DNA of 64,000 nt from Owenia fusiformis (taxonomy: Eukaryota > Annelida > Polychaeta > Sabellida > Oweniidae): assembly GCA_903813345.2 (NCBI GenBank), contig CAIIXF020000005.1, positions 32,801,375 to 32,865,374 of the forward strand, read 5' to 3'. Below, one piece after another: positions 1-10,600 of the stretch. Both the position numbers and the translations under genes were made by a program. Under the pieces are notes generated by a model. The model ran no database searches and was not told where the DNA came from. It was given only the letters and a program-made list of their open reading frames with translations. Position 1 is the stretch's first letter. Every line of letters starts with the position of its first letter.

Positions 1-985
1 CAATCAAATGGCTCATTTTGAACATATAAAACGTATTTGTGTTTTGTTTCCCAGGGAATTGTATTGTATGTAGTACACACATAAATAGTGTACATTATAC
101 TTGAATAGCCTGGTTTACATAATATTGAAGGGCATGCTGATTACATGCACACGAGTACATGAATGAAGGCCTAATATTGATATACGTAGCTTGCATACCT
201 AAATAAAAAATAAACTCTTCTAATCCCCTAATGTAAACACGGCGGTATACCTAGCCCGATTTATCGGGGACTTTAAGTCCCATGTTTCTATCCATATATA
301 GTTTTAGTTCAGGAAGCTTCTGACAAAATCATGAATAATGAATCAATTAAGGTTAGCAATTCGGAAATATTTTTTTAATAAAAAAACTGAAATGTCATTT
401 CGTCCTTGACACTAAGATTTATTGATCTATATAACATTACATTGTCACATTTGGTTAAACATTAGAATATCAGGAAATTTGTAATTTCTGAATGTACAAG
501 ATCTTTTATGCTGTTCCATCCCATTAAGGTAAGAGTTAATATAAGCATATGACATGATTAGTTTATCTCTATGTGGTATAAACACACTACTATACCTAAC
601 ACCTAGAAATGCATAAGATACTTTGTTTGTCTAATTGGATTGTTTAGTATATTTTTGAAAGTACCTTATCAACATCTAACTTTCAACCAATAAACCATTT
701 ATAAGGAACAGACAAATAAAAACAAATATACAATCATTACTAATAAGCCAAATGGGTTGCTCATGAAAGCCAAATGCAAGGTATAGTAGAGTGATAAAGT
801 AATTCAATTAGTTCATGTTACATTATTAGAAAATGTTTTGTATTATTGATGTGTCTACAATAACAATTGGCAATTGTACATAGCATCAATTATGAAAGTC
901 AAGATATTTCCATGCATAATAATCCCACTAGATAAATAATATTCACCATCTAAATCTACCTATGTATACCGTATAAATCTCTTAC
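1..985. other. AT-rich left edge, no gene seen
   Basis: No open frame, RNA gene or clear repeat is visible. The stretch lies directly 3' of a good splice donor of the minus-strand PRR5-like gene. It is most simply part of that gene's next intron, with the following exon beyond the window. Confidence 0.4.
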
Positions 986-1367
986 CTAACATTGTTATAA
1001 AGATTGGCCAATTCCCCATCAGTAAGCCTCTGTTTCTGAAATAATTGTAGCACAGCCACCTGAACACTGTAATAAAGAAATAGCATGTGTTTAACATTTT
1101 AGTTATGAAGCAAATGCCGTATACGTAATTAAACTTGAATTTAGAAATAAGGAAAATATCAAACCTGTTCCAGTTTTCATTTCTTGGTACAGATGCAACT
1201 GATGGCTCAGGTTCTTGGGTGTTAGTGTTGAATAATGAGTTCCTCAGACTAAGGGATCGTGTAAATAGAGATATAGAAGTTCTGTTCAGAGAACCCCGTC
1301 TTAATGGACTTTTGTTAAAAAGGTCAACAGACCCAGCCAAGCTTCTTCTGCTTGAAAAGGAAGTCAT
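986..1367 (-). CDS. PRR5/Protor-like protein, first two coding exons (partial)
   Basis: Likely an mTORC2 accessory subunit of the PRR5/PRR5L (Protor, HbrB) family, acting in cytoplasmic growth signalling. Exon 1 runs 1367 to 1165. It encodes 67 residues of Ser/Arg-rich disordered sequence, including RRGS and SRRS sites of the basophilic-kinase type, and ends NENWN. It is spliced across a 98 nt intron (donor GTTTGA, acceptor TTACAG) to exon 2, 1066 to 986, which ends at a strong GTAAGAG donor. Both junctions are phase 2, so the frame is kept. The joined part reads WNS, VQVAVLQLFQ, KQRLTDGELANLYNNV. This fits the start of the PRR5 domain, known in vertebrates as a WNS...V..VFQ.KGL...EL..LNEGVR pattern. 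ATG 1365-1367 is the first in frame. The rest of the gene (the HbrB core) lies left of position 1. The family call rests on about 30 residues matched from memory. Confidence 0.7.
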
Positions 1368-1851
1368 TCTAATCTTTAAATCTCCTCATTTACATTTAGT
1401 GTAATAATCTTTTAATCCCTTAATCAGAATCCATTCTATTATTGTTTAGAAATTCTAGCCTCTTGATTTTGATAGTTATTTTAACATAAAATGGCCCATC
1501 AAGGCTGTTAATTTGATAAGTAAACATGATTCCATGATTGTAGATACTGATTGTGCCATTATCCTAGTGTGCAATCCTGATAAAATGGGAACACTTATAT
1601 GCAGTATTTCCTCACTGAGTTTCAGTACTATGATAATTACAGAGCCAATATCTTCTCTTTATGCAGTACATCCAAATAACTGGTATAGATTTGAAGTAAA
1701 ATTTAATATGTCCAATAGAATTTTACTGCACAATGATATCAGTAATGTACAATTGATAACAGTCATTATATGAAGAGCCTTAAATTGTACACTTCATATC
1801 TGTTAACCTCTTTATCTATTTTATGACACCATATACTGCTTAGCCTTATAA
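1368..1851. other. 5' flank of the PRR5-like gene
   Basis: This should hold the 5' UTR and promoter of the minus-strand PRR5-like gene. I see no TATA box at a convincing distance. A plus-strand open stretch at 1513-1773 has no supporting splice or family signal. Confidence 0.35.
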
Positions 1852-2297
1852 GGCCATACGAAATAGATTCTTTGTTTTGCGTCCCCTTGCTTGCACGATT
1901 TTGAGTAAATCAGAAAAAACAAACACATCCAAATAGCAATCACAAGGGTCTGAAAGTACCATAGCATTTCGTTCAATCAGAATCAGAGGAAATGGCGGAT
2001 AATTTGATGTGTGTCAAAATTGACAGTATTATTGATGACTTTGGCATATATTGTTTATTTTCTTATTTTTTACCCTTGAATAATAGCTATATGTTTAAAT
2101 GTATTGTATAAAATGTATAGATATATGTTTTTAATCACTACAAATTGGTATGTCATCCCTTTTTATGCCCTTGAAATGTATACATTTCTCAGCAAATAAG
2201 CTTGTGTTTTTTCCTGAGTTTGTGTTTGTTTTCCTTGTACCCTTGCATGATTTGGATTTTACCAGGACGCAAAACAAAGAATCTATTTCTTATGGCC
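1852..2297. mobile_element. Small inverted-repeat (MITE-like) element
   Basis: The ends form an inverted repeat of about 33 bp with one mismatch: GGCCATACGAAATAGATTC... on the left and its complement ending at 2297. The interior (about 380 bp) has no coding capacity. Target duplication is unclear. A weaker hairpin with a similar TTTGTTTTGTGT core occurs near 22132-22199 and may be a relative. Confidence 0.6.
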
Positions 2298-3816
2298 TAA
2301 TGTACATCTGCGAGAAATTGTTTCATTAAATGCATAAATTATGTTATATTATTTACTTTTTTTTAAATGTTATTTATCCCTTCATTGTTAAAAATTGTAA
2401 TCTATTTGTTTAGAGCTACCGTCATATTCATTCTGTGTTTTAGTATTTAAGTGAATGTTTTTTGTCATCTATATTGTACTCGAAACAAATTGAACTAAGG
2501 AATCAGTTCATTGATGTTTCAATTAGAGATTGAAAATGTTGAAAAAATGTATTCAAACCTAAAACATCTTATCAACTATTAACTATATTAATAAGCCATT
2601 TTTTAATGCAAGCACCTAATTTTTTAATATGTACCATATCTTATGTATTTGTTTGTGAAAGTACCAAAAGTCCAAAACAATCATATTTCTAATTTTTTTG
2701 AAATGATGTTATTTTGGTGTTGCCAATTTGATCAAAATCCTTCAATTTATCTAGAAAATTTCTCGTATGATCTCAATAGTTCATCAAATTTATTGATATT
2801 TGTTACGTTTGTGCAGATTGCATGTTTCCATTTGACTATCAGTTGGGGTCTGTATGAAATATTTTGCAGAAATTTACGATCACACTTGCCTTAGAATCAA
2901 TAAATTTAGATTACTGACCATTTCTATCATCTACAAAAGCCTTGACAGCATATTTAAAATATTTTTTATCATTTTATCAGTGTATCCTTTAAATAATTTT
3001 TTGAAGTCTATTTTGGTCTCTGTTTCTAATGCTTTCTATTAAGATTCTTAGTCCATCCATCTGATTACTCAAAGTCAAGGTGGAATGAAGCCTAGACAAC
3101 CAATCATTCGAATCTTTCTGTTATAGCCCAATAAAAGTGATAAATGATGTTATAAACAAGGATATTGATCGAGGGATGGACTGACAAATAAAACTAAGAG
3201 TGCAACAGAGAAGGAAAACACAAATTAGAAAATCCTGATGATAGTGCACACTGCTTGATTTCTAGGGAAACAATAAAAAATTCCTAGCTTAAAATTCTGT
3301 TAAAGATAATACACATATGCTACTTATCTAAATGGTGTTTCCCACTACAATAAATTGATGATACATATACATTTTATGAATTCATTCTCATTTGTAATAG
3401 TCATTAAAGTCGGTGAAATTTGACTTCATGGTCATAGTGAAGATTATAAAGGTGCCTACAAGTATACTCATGTCTTTGTTACATTATTTCCATAGTGAGA
3501 TCATTAGATTTCCAGTGCCCTTCATTAATCTAGATTTCACTAGATGCCAGATCCTTCTGTAATTTATTTAGTTTCCTTTGTCATTTGAGCATATGAATAG
3601 TAACAATATGTGCTTTAAGCAATCTCATGTATTGGACAACATGCCCTATAATGATGAACTATTGCAACAATACACAACAGAAATCCATGATACAAAAGAT
3701 ACATTCCTAATAACAATTAGCACTATTAAATATTAATTATTATTAATATTAAATAAAATTCTTTGTTAGCAAAATGGATACATTGAATGAAACAAATTAT
3801 AAATGTCAATGTTTTA
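2298..3816. other. AT-rich intergenic DNA
   Basis: Nothing recognised apart from short AT-rich simple sequence near 3728-3752. This is the left host flank of the Gypsy insertion. Confidence 0.4.
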
Positions 3817-3820
3817 CCAG
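3817..3820. repeat. Target-site duplication, left (CCAG)
   Basis: CCAG lies just outside the left LTR and again just outside the right LTR. The base pairs next to the internal edge of the 5' LTR also read CCAG, but those belong to the primer-binding site. Confidence 0.75.
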
Positions 3821-3890
3821 TGTAACGAACGGCTCCAACCTCCGTGGTAGTGTGTTTGGTGTTATGATTTGGAAAGTTGGGGGTTCGTTT

Positions 3891-3900
3891 GTATATAAGG
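3891..3900 (+). promoter_or_regulatory. Possible antisense TATA box in the 3' LTR
   Basis: GTATATAAGG on the plus strand faces into the LTR, opposite to Gag-Pol. Three AATAAA signals follow on the same strand at 6549, 6562 and 6576. No clear initiator is seen. Confidence 0.3.
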
Positions 3901-4330
3901 GGGTGAGACGTTTTTGGGCGTGTCGGGGTCGGTTGACACTTTTACTTCAGCCGAGTCTACTGCCTCTAAATAATAATGACAAACACAGTAATTCAGTTTA
4001 CTTATGAAAAGAAATTAGCTCTATTTAGGCTGTTATTAGCCCATGAAGTGTTACAAAAATAAATCGAGAATGTCTCTAGCTTTGTATTGATTGTATCTCT
4101 AATGTATCAAGTATCTTGCATCCAATGTCTATATCTGCTTCAATAATGTCTATGAGTATATGGGTCTCTATATCTCTCCAAATGTCTATGGCCGTGTCTG
4201 ATTCTCGGTGTCTGGCTGGTTTCCTGTTATAAAGGTCTCTTACTCTGTATCTGTTCCTCTCAATAATAAGGTTCTCTACTCGATGAACCTGAAATTACAA
4301 TCCCTGGAAAGACAGGTCTGGAACAGAAGC

Positions 4331-5803
4331 TCTGAAATAGAATGCCTACAAAGCAAACTCTGAAATGGAATGCCTACAAAGCAAACTCTGAAATGGAATG
4401 CCTATAAAGTAATCTCTGAAATAGAATGCCTACAAAGCAAACCCTGAAATGGAATGCCTACAAAGCAAACTCTGAAATGGAATGCCTGAAAAGCAAACTC
4501 TGAAATGGAATGCCTACAAAGTAACCTCTGAAATGGAATGCCTACAAAGCAAACCCTGAAAATATATAGAAGGCAAACCCTGGAAATATATAGAAAGTAC
4601 ACTCTGAAATAGAATGCCTACAAAGCAAACTCTGAAATAGAATGCCTACAAAGTAATCTCTGAAATGGAATGCCTACAAAGCAAACTCTGAAATAGAATG
4701 CCTACAAAGCAAACTCTGAAATGGAATGCCTACAAAGTAATCTCTGAAATGGAATGCCTACAAAGCAAACCCTGGAAATATATAGAAAGCAAACTCTGAA
4801 ATAGAATGCCTACAAAGCAAACCCTGAAATGGAATGCCTACAAAGTAATCTCTGAAATAGAATGCCTACAAAGTAATCTCTGAAATGGAATGCCTACAAA
4901 GCAAACTCTGAAATAGAATGCCTACAAAGCAAACTCTGAAATGGAATGCCTACAAAGTAAACTCTAAAATGGAATGCCTACAAAGCAAACCCTGAAAGGT
5001 AGAAGGCAAACCCTGGAAATATATAGAAAGTAAACTCTGAAATAGAATGCCTACAAAGCAAACCCTGAAAGGTAAAAGGCAAACCCTGAAAATATATAAA
5101 AGGCAAACTCTGAAATGGAATACCTACAAAACAAACCCTGAAATGGAATGCCTACAAAGCAAACCCTGAAAGGTAAAAGGCAAACCCTGAAAATATATAG
5201 AAAGTAAACTCTGAAATGGAATGCCTACAAAGCAAACTCTGAAAGGTAGAAGGCAAACCCTGGAAATATATAGAAAGTAAACTCTGAAATAGAATGCCTA
5301 CAAAGCAAACTCTGAAATGGAATGCCTACAAAGCAAACCCTGAAAGGTAAAAGGCAAACCCTGAAAATATATAAAAGGCAAACTCTGAAATGGAATACCT
5401 ACAAAACAACCCTGAAATGGAATGCCTACAAAGCAAACCCTGAAAGGTAAAAGGCAAACCCTGAAAATATATAGAAAGCAAACTCTGAAATGGAATGCTT
5501 ACAAAGCAAACCCTGAAATGGAATGCCTACAAAATAATCTCTGAAATGGAATGCCTACAAAGCAAACCCTGAAAGATAGAAGACAAACCCTGAAAATATA
5601 TAGAAGGCAAACCCTGGAAATATATAGAAAGTAAACTCTGAAATAGAATGCCTACAAAGCAATCTCTGAAATAGAATGCCTGAAAAGCAAACTCTGAAAT
5701 AGAATGCTTACAAAGCAAACCCTGAAAATATATAAAAGGCAAACTCTGAAATGGAATACCTACAAAGCAAATCCTGAAATGGAATGCCTACAAAGCAAAT
5801 TGT
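4331..5803. repeat. 28 bp tandem array in the 3' LTR
   Basis: The unit begins TCTGAAATGGAATGCCTACA and is 28 bp long (starts at 4331, 4359, 4387 and so on). Variants have shorter units containing AAATATATAGAAGGC or AAAGGTAGAAGGC. The array is about 1.47 kb, roughly 50 units. The same array in the other LTR is nearly base-identical, so the two have not yet drifted apart. Confidence 0.95.
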
Positions 5804-5969
5804 CAATCAAAGTCGGTCACCACCTCTGGAAATTCACAAAAGTCCTGAAAATACACCAAATTCTCGGCAATTGCACAGACTCTGGATCACCTCTGAAATC
5901 TCTACAAATATTCCAAGATCCGGATCAACACCCTAAAAATACACAGTCTGTGTGAATACTCCTAGTCCA

Positions 5970-6300
5970 GTCAGCATCTGAAAATACACAAAGTCTCTGC
6001 TCTGTAAGTACACCTGGTCCGGACAGCTCCTGAAAGTACACAAGGTCTCTGCTCATACAATGAGTCTGGACAGCTCCTGAAAATACACAAAGTCTCTGCT
6101 CATACAATGAGTCTGGACAGCTCCTGAAAATACACAAAGTCTCTGCTTTGCAAATACACCTGGTCCGGACAGCTCCTGAAAGTACACAAGGTCTCTGCTC
6201 ATACAATGAGTCTGGACAGCATCTGAAAATACACAAAGTCTCTGCTCATACAATGAGTCTGGACAGCATCTGAAAATATACAAAGTCTCTGCTTTGCAAA
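5970..6300. repeat. 47-51 bp tandem array in the 3' LTR
   Basis: About seven units built on GTCTGGACAGCTCCTGAAAA and TCTCTGCTCATACAATGAG, spaced 47 bp (6051, 6098, 6145) or 51 bp (6145, 6196). Unrelated in sequence to the 28 bp array beside it. Confidence 0.9.
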
Positions 6301-6845
6301 TACCCTTGATCCGGATCACATCTGTAAATACAAAGTCCTGAAAGTATATGCCAACTGGATTGCATCTGCAGACCTCGGAATCACTGAAAGAACAGCTTGA
6401 TTCATCTGCAGGGTTTACCTGAGAGCAACAACAATCGAGAACACACCTGAAAATATACAAAGTCTGTGCAACTCAGCAAAATCTGGATCACCTCTGAAAA
6501 TAAACCAACTCCAGTTCACATCTGAAAATATACAAAGTGCTGAAAACAAATAAAGTCCTGAAATAAAATCCCTAAAATAAATCAAAGTTCCAAACCAAAG
6601 TCAACTGAAATAAGTTGAAGTTAAATTCCACTAACAATTGTTATCCAAAATATATCTCTATAGAAGTATTTCTATTAAAGTGAAAGAATTTCAAAGTACC
6701 TGAGATCGAATCTCTTGATTGATATTGCTTGAATTTGAAAGAACTCAATTCCACAATTCTGAAACGTATTGACTCGCTCCTCAAACGTATGTACTGAACC
6801 TGAAAGAAAGACTACTTGATTTGTTCCCCTTGAACCTGAAATAAA

Positions 6846-6880
6846 GACTGAGCTAAGCTCACTGCTTCCCGCCTTATATA
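6846..6880 (-). promoter_or_regulatory. LTR core promoter, 3' LTR copy
   Basis: Identical TATATAAGGC and TCAGTC pair in the downstream LTR. If active it would transcribe out of the element toward the PRR5-like gene, in that gene's own orientation. Confidence 0.65.
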
Positions 6881-7503
6881 GTCCCTGTAACAAAATAGTT
6901 CGCCTTCCGCGGTAGGAAAATATCACTCCGCCGGTCATCCAAGTGTTTTGGGCTAAAAACATATAATTTTACAGTGGCGGGGATAGATTGGAACGATAAA
7001 TAACTCTAGAATGTTTTTATAAAAGATAGGAGCTTGAATAATGTCGATAAACTGCAAAATATGAGCAAAATTACCAACCGGAAGTTAAATTCGAAACGTT
7101 TTCAAGTCGAAATCTGACGAAGCAATTCCTTATAATTTCTAACGAATGATAAAGATTTGGACCTTGAAAGGTATCTAATTCGAAACTCTACACCTCTAAC
7201 TTAGTCTAGGACGGCTAAAAGTGAAGTAACTTAGCTTATGTGTTGAGAAATCGAAGATTGAAAATATAAATTGGACTCGTTCCTTATATGGGCAAATCTA
7301 ATATGGCAACCTCCATTACGTCGCCAAAAATAACACCAGTTTACAAAAAATGAATGAAATTTCTGTAAAGTCTAATAATCTACTGTAATCATCGTCTTAA
7401 GGGACAATATGTGAACTCTGGCAGGTAAGTACCACTCTATCAATCACACATAGGGATAAACTGGTTCAGCATTGAATGACTGACTTGAAATTTCGTTACA
7501 CAT

Positions 7504-7515
7504 CTCCCCTCTTTT
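7504..7515 (-). other. Polypurine tract
   Basis: On the coding strand AAAAGAGGGGAG lies three bases before the TGTAAC of the 3' LTR. This is the expected primer for plus-strand DNA synthesis. Confidence 0.85.
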
Positions 7516-7519
7516 ACAT

Positions 7520-7537
7520 TTGGTGTGATAACACCAA
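7520..7537. other. Perfect 7 bp hairpin beside the polypurine tract
   Basis: TTGGTGT, a GATA loop and ACACCAA sit in the 124 bp between the Gag-Pol stop and the PPT. The role is unknown. A terminator or RNA structure is possible but not supported. Confidence 0.4.
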
Positions 7538-7641
7538 TGGAAAACCCCAAAAAAAAATAAAACGAAATTTCACAAAAATATAACTCTATCATCTTGGTAT
7601 CTGATCTACTAAATCAAAAGGCTTCTTGTTCTCTATGTTAT

Positions 7642-10600
7642 CTACTTCTTCTCGGTATGTGGAGGATCGGGGTTATGGTCAACACTGCCCAGCAAGAATG
7701 TATGGACAGCTTTGATCTCTGGGTCCCTCTGAATCCTATAATACTTCTTCAGTATCAACTCAGACTTAACATGTTGGCCTTGGCTTAGCTCGGGTACCCT
7801 GAAAGTATATAATTGGGGCATCCTAGTCGGAGCCAATGGCCTTTCGGCTGTATGCTCAATTCTTCCCTGTACCCATGTTCCTGGTATATCTCGACCATCC
7901 GAAAATTCAATGGAGGAGGGAGGAGTAAACCGAATGGACGTGGTCGTCATCGGTGTACTGTTCTCTCCCCGAGGTTGACTCTGGTTAGTAGGAGGCCCTT
8001 TTCTAACACTCAGATCGAGAGGTTTTTCATCCTGGTCTGGCGGTTTGGCTGTACCTTCCCCCTGAAACAAATCTGTGGTAGTCTTTTTCCCTTGTGTCCT
8101 CTTGTGAGGTGTGAAGCGCCTAGGTCTAGATTTTGTCCTCCTACCGGCCTTATTTCCATCTGCCGACATGGACCCTTTTTTCAGCAAAGGCTTTGGACTC
8201 TCTTCAATCTGGAATGACACTTTGGGTTTTTGCCGTCCAATGGCTCTTACAGCATCTTCACTGGACCGGTCTAGTTTATCTACAAATACAACAGCATCCT
8301 GTAAAGGAATAGAACCGGATGAACTTGTAGTCATCAGTTGTCTGTCTTCATGGGTTGAGCTTCCTTCCCCAGATTCAGCCTTCTCTATCTCTGATGTATC
8401 CCTGGGAGGTCGACTTTTCTCGGGCCGCAGAGCGCACGCAACTCCAGTAACATCCTCGGGATGATTGTGGCCATCAGGGATTCTCATCCTCTGGGTTTGT
8501 CTTTTCTGGAAAACAGAAACATTTTTCACTCCTAAGTGGAAAGCTCTTCTAGTGAAATCTAGAACAGCACTTGCTCCCACTAAGTAATCCATACCAAGGA
8601 TTCCCGGGTAGTCAATCCTGGCTACCACAATTTCTACTCTCATTTGGTGTTCTTTTATAATCAAAGGAGTTCGAATCACTCCTAGTACTTCTATGTTACT
8701 CCCATCTGCTTGTATGAAGGTGTTGTTCACCTGATGGAGTGGAGGACGTCTACTCTGTGCTATGGCATTATAAGCTTCCTCACTTATCATAGTCCGGTTT
8801 GTACCTGTATCAATGAGAAAATCCACAGATATACCACCTATTTGGCCCTCTACTGTCATCATGGCCATCTTGCGTAGTCTAAAAACTGTTTCAGCAAGGG
8901 GTGAGCTCGGTAAGTCCTGTTCTTGTAACATGGTACAATCATAATCCTCCAGTCTCCTTGGCCTTTTTCGACTTCGTCTCCCCTCGGAGGGTGGTGTGCT
9001 TGAAGAAGGTGCTGGGATTTCTGTTGAGTCTGGTTTATGTTTGGTTTCTTCTGAAAGAAAATTCAAACAGGAGTCTATCAAGCCCTTCACTAGGCTATCT
9101 GCTTCTTGGGAATGGGGTTTCTCTTCCGGTAGGCTTTCTCTTTCTGGAGTCTCGACCTTAAGTGGATCTTTGGTACCCTCTTCATCCTGTGAGAATGGAT
9201 CCACTTCAGCGGAAGAGTTGTCCCATTGTTCTAAAATTCTCCATCTGATGGGTAGTTTCGCCTCATAAGGTTTCAATTGGTTGAAGTGCACTACCTTTGG
9301 CTTGGCTCTTGATTTTCCCCATTCTATAATTCGGTACGTCACATCAGAGATCTTCTTCAGTACCTGAAAAGGGCCCACCCATTTCGTCTGGAGCTTTGGG
9401 GAGATCCCCTTCTTTCGAATCATATTCCTGTACCACACTGCTTGGCCTCTGGAATATTCTTTGCCTTCAAGTCTTCTGTCATATGCAGTTTTCTGTAACA
9501 AAGAGGAATTTTTCAAAATACCTTGTGCTCTGGCATAGACTTTCTGGAAATTTTCCTTCAAGCTTGTTAGGTAGTCCTCTGGGTTTTCCTCGTCGTCTAG
9601 ATTCTCTACTAGCAAATCAATGGGGGTATTCAATTCCCGGCCGAACAACATCATGGCGGGAGTCTCCCCGGTAGACTCATGGACAGCTGTTCTGTAAGCA
9701 AACAAAGCATAGGGGATTTGCAAGTCCCAATCTCGCTGGTGTCCATCAGGTTGTAGGAGTTTAATCATGGTTTCCCTCAAAGTTCTGTTATATCTCTCAA
9801 CAAGACCATCACTTTGAGGATGGAAGGGAGTAGTTCTTGTTTTGTGTACACCTAAAAGAGAACAAAGTTCCTGGAAAACATTCGCCTCAAAATTCCTGCC
9901 CTGATCTGAATGTAGTTCCCTAGGGGCTCCGTAACGGCAAACCACCTCTTCAACCATCTTGTTGGCAACGGTTACAGCCTCTTGGTTTGGAAGTGGGAAG
10001 GCTTCCACCCATTTGGAAAAATAATCAGAACAGACCATAATAACCTTGTTCCCTCTGGGAGTCTCTGGAAGTGGACCTACAATATCCACAGCAAAGCGTT
10101 CCATAGGTTCGCTGATCCCCTGTACTTGCATAGGGGCCCGTAGTAACTTCTGTGGTCTCCTCATCGAACCACACACATGGCAGGCCCTAACCATTGTTTG
10201 AACATCTCCCCTCTGCTTGTACCAGTAGTAACGTTTTCGGCATTTATCCAGAGTCTTTCTAACTCCAAAGTGTCCTGCCAGTTTGTTAGCGTGACTCATC
10301 TCCAACACAAGACTCTTGAGTGGAGTTGGCGTAATTAGTTGAGGTTGTACCACCTTTCCATCTTCACTCTCCCATCTTCGGCACAGCACTCCCTGTTCTA
10401 CCATCAGGCGATCCCATTGATTCCAGTAGCATTTGGTGGCGGGTGAATCATAGCAAATGGATTCCCACGAAGGTCGCTTTTCACTCTTGAGCTTAGCTGA
10501 AAATATAGGAGCAATATCTGGGTCTTGCTGTTGAGCTTCGGCTATGGCAGATAAAGTCCATTCAGGTCTACAACCAACCAGCGCAATATCTTCCACTGAA

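Larger units (their letters stand above)
3821..7500 (-). repeat. 3' LTR of the Gypsy element
   Basis: It is 3,680 bp and matches 16137-19816 with an offset of 12,316. Two differences were found: T at 4044 (C at 16360) and T at 5499 (C at 17815). Both are C-to-T on the plus strand, and the first turns CG into TG. The LTR contains a U3 of about 650 bp with a TATA box, then about 3 kb downstream of the predicted start site, holding two tandem arrays. No AATAAA was found on the coding strand of the LTR. Confidence 0.97.

Noticed and set aside
1513-1773. 86-residue plus-strand frame upstream of the PRR5-like gene
   Set aside because: The start is not clearly in good context, there is no splice partner or family pattern, and it lies in the 5' flank of an opposite-strand gene.
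5925-6460. Overlapping minus-strand frames rich in Cys and Phe in the 3' LTR (also at 18241-18776)
   Set aside because: They are read through the 47-51 bp tandem array, lie in both LTRs and have no domain signal. They are open only because the repeat lacks stops.
3821-7500. Polyadenylation signal on the coding strand of the LTR
   Set aside because: No AATAAA or ATTAAA was found on the minus strand downstream of the predicted start, so no terminator is annotated.
7642-7950. Envelope or chromodomain at the Gag-Pol C-terminus
   Set aside because: No membrane segment, signal peptide or chromodomain pattern. The tail is basic and proline-rich.
7813-8464. Plus-strand frames opposite Gag-Pol
   Set aside because: Shadows of the real minus-strand frame. 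No splice or start signals.
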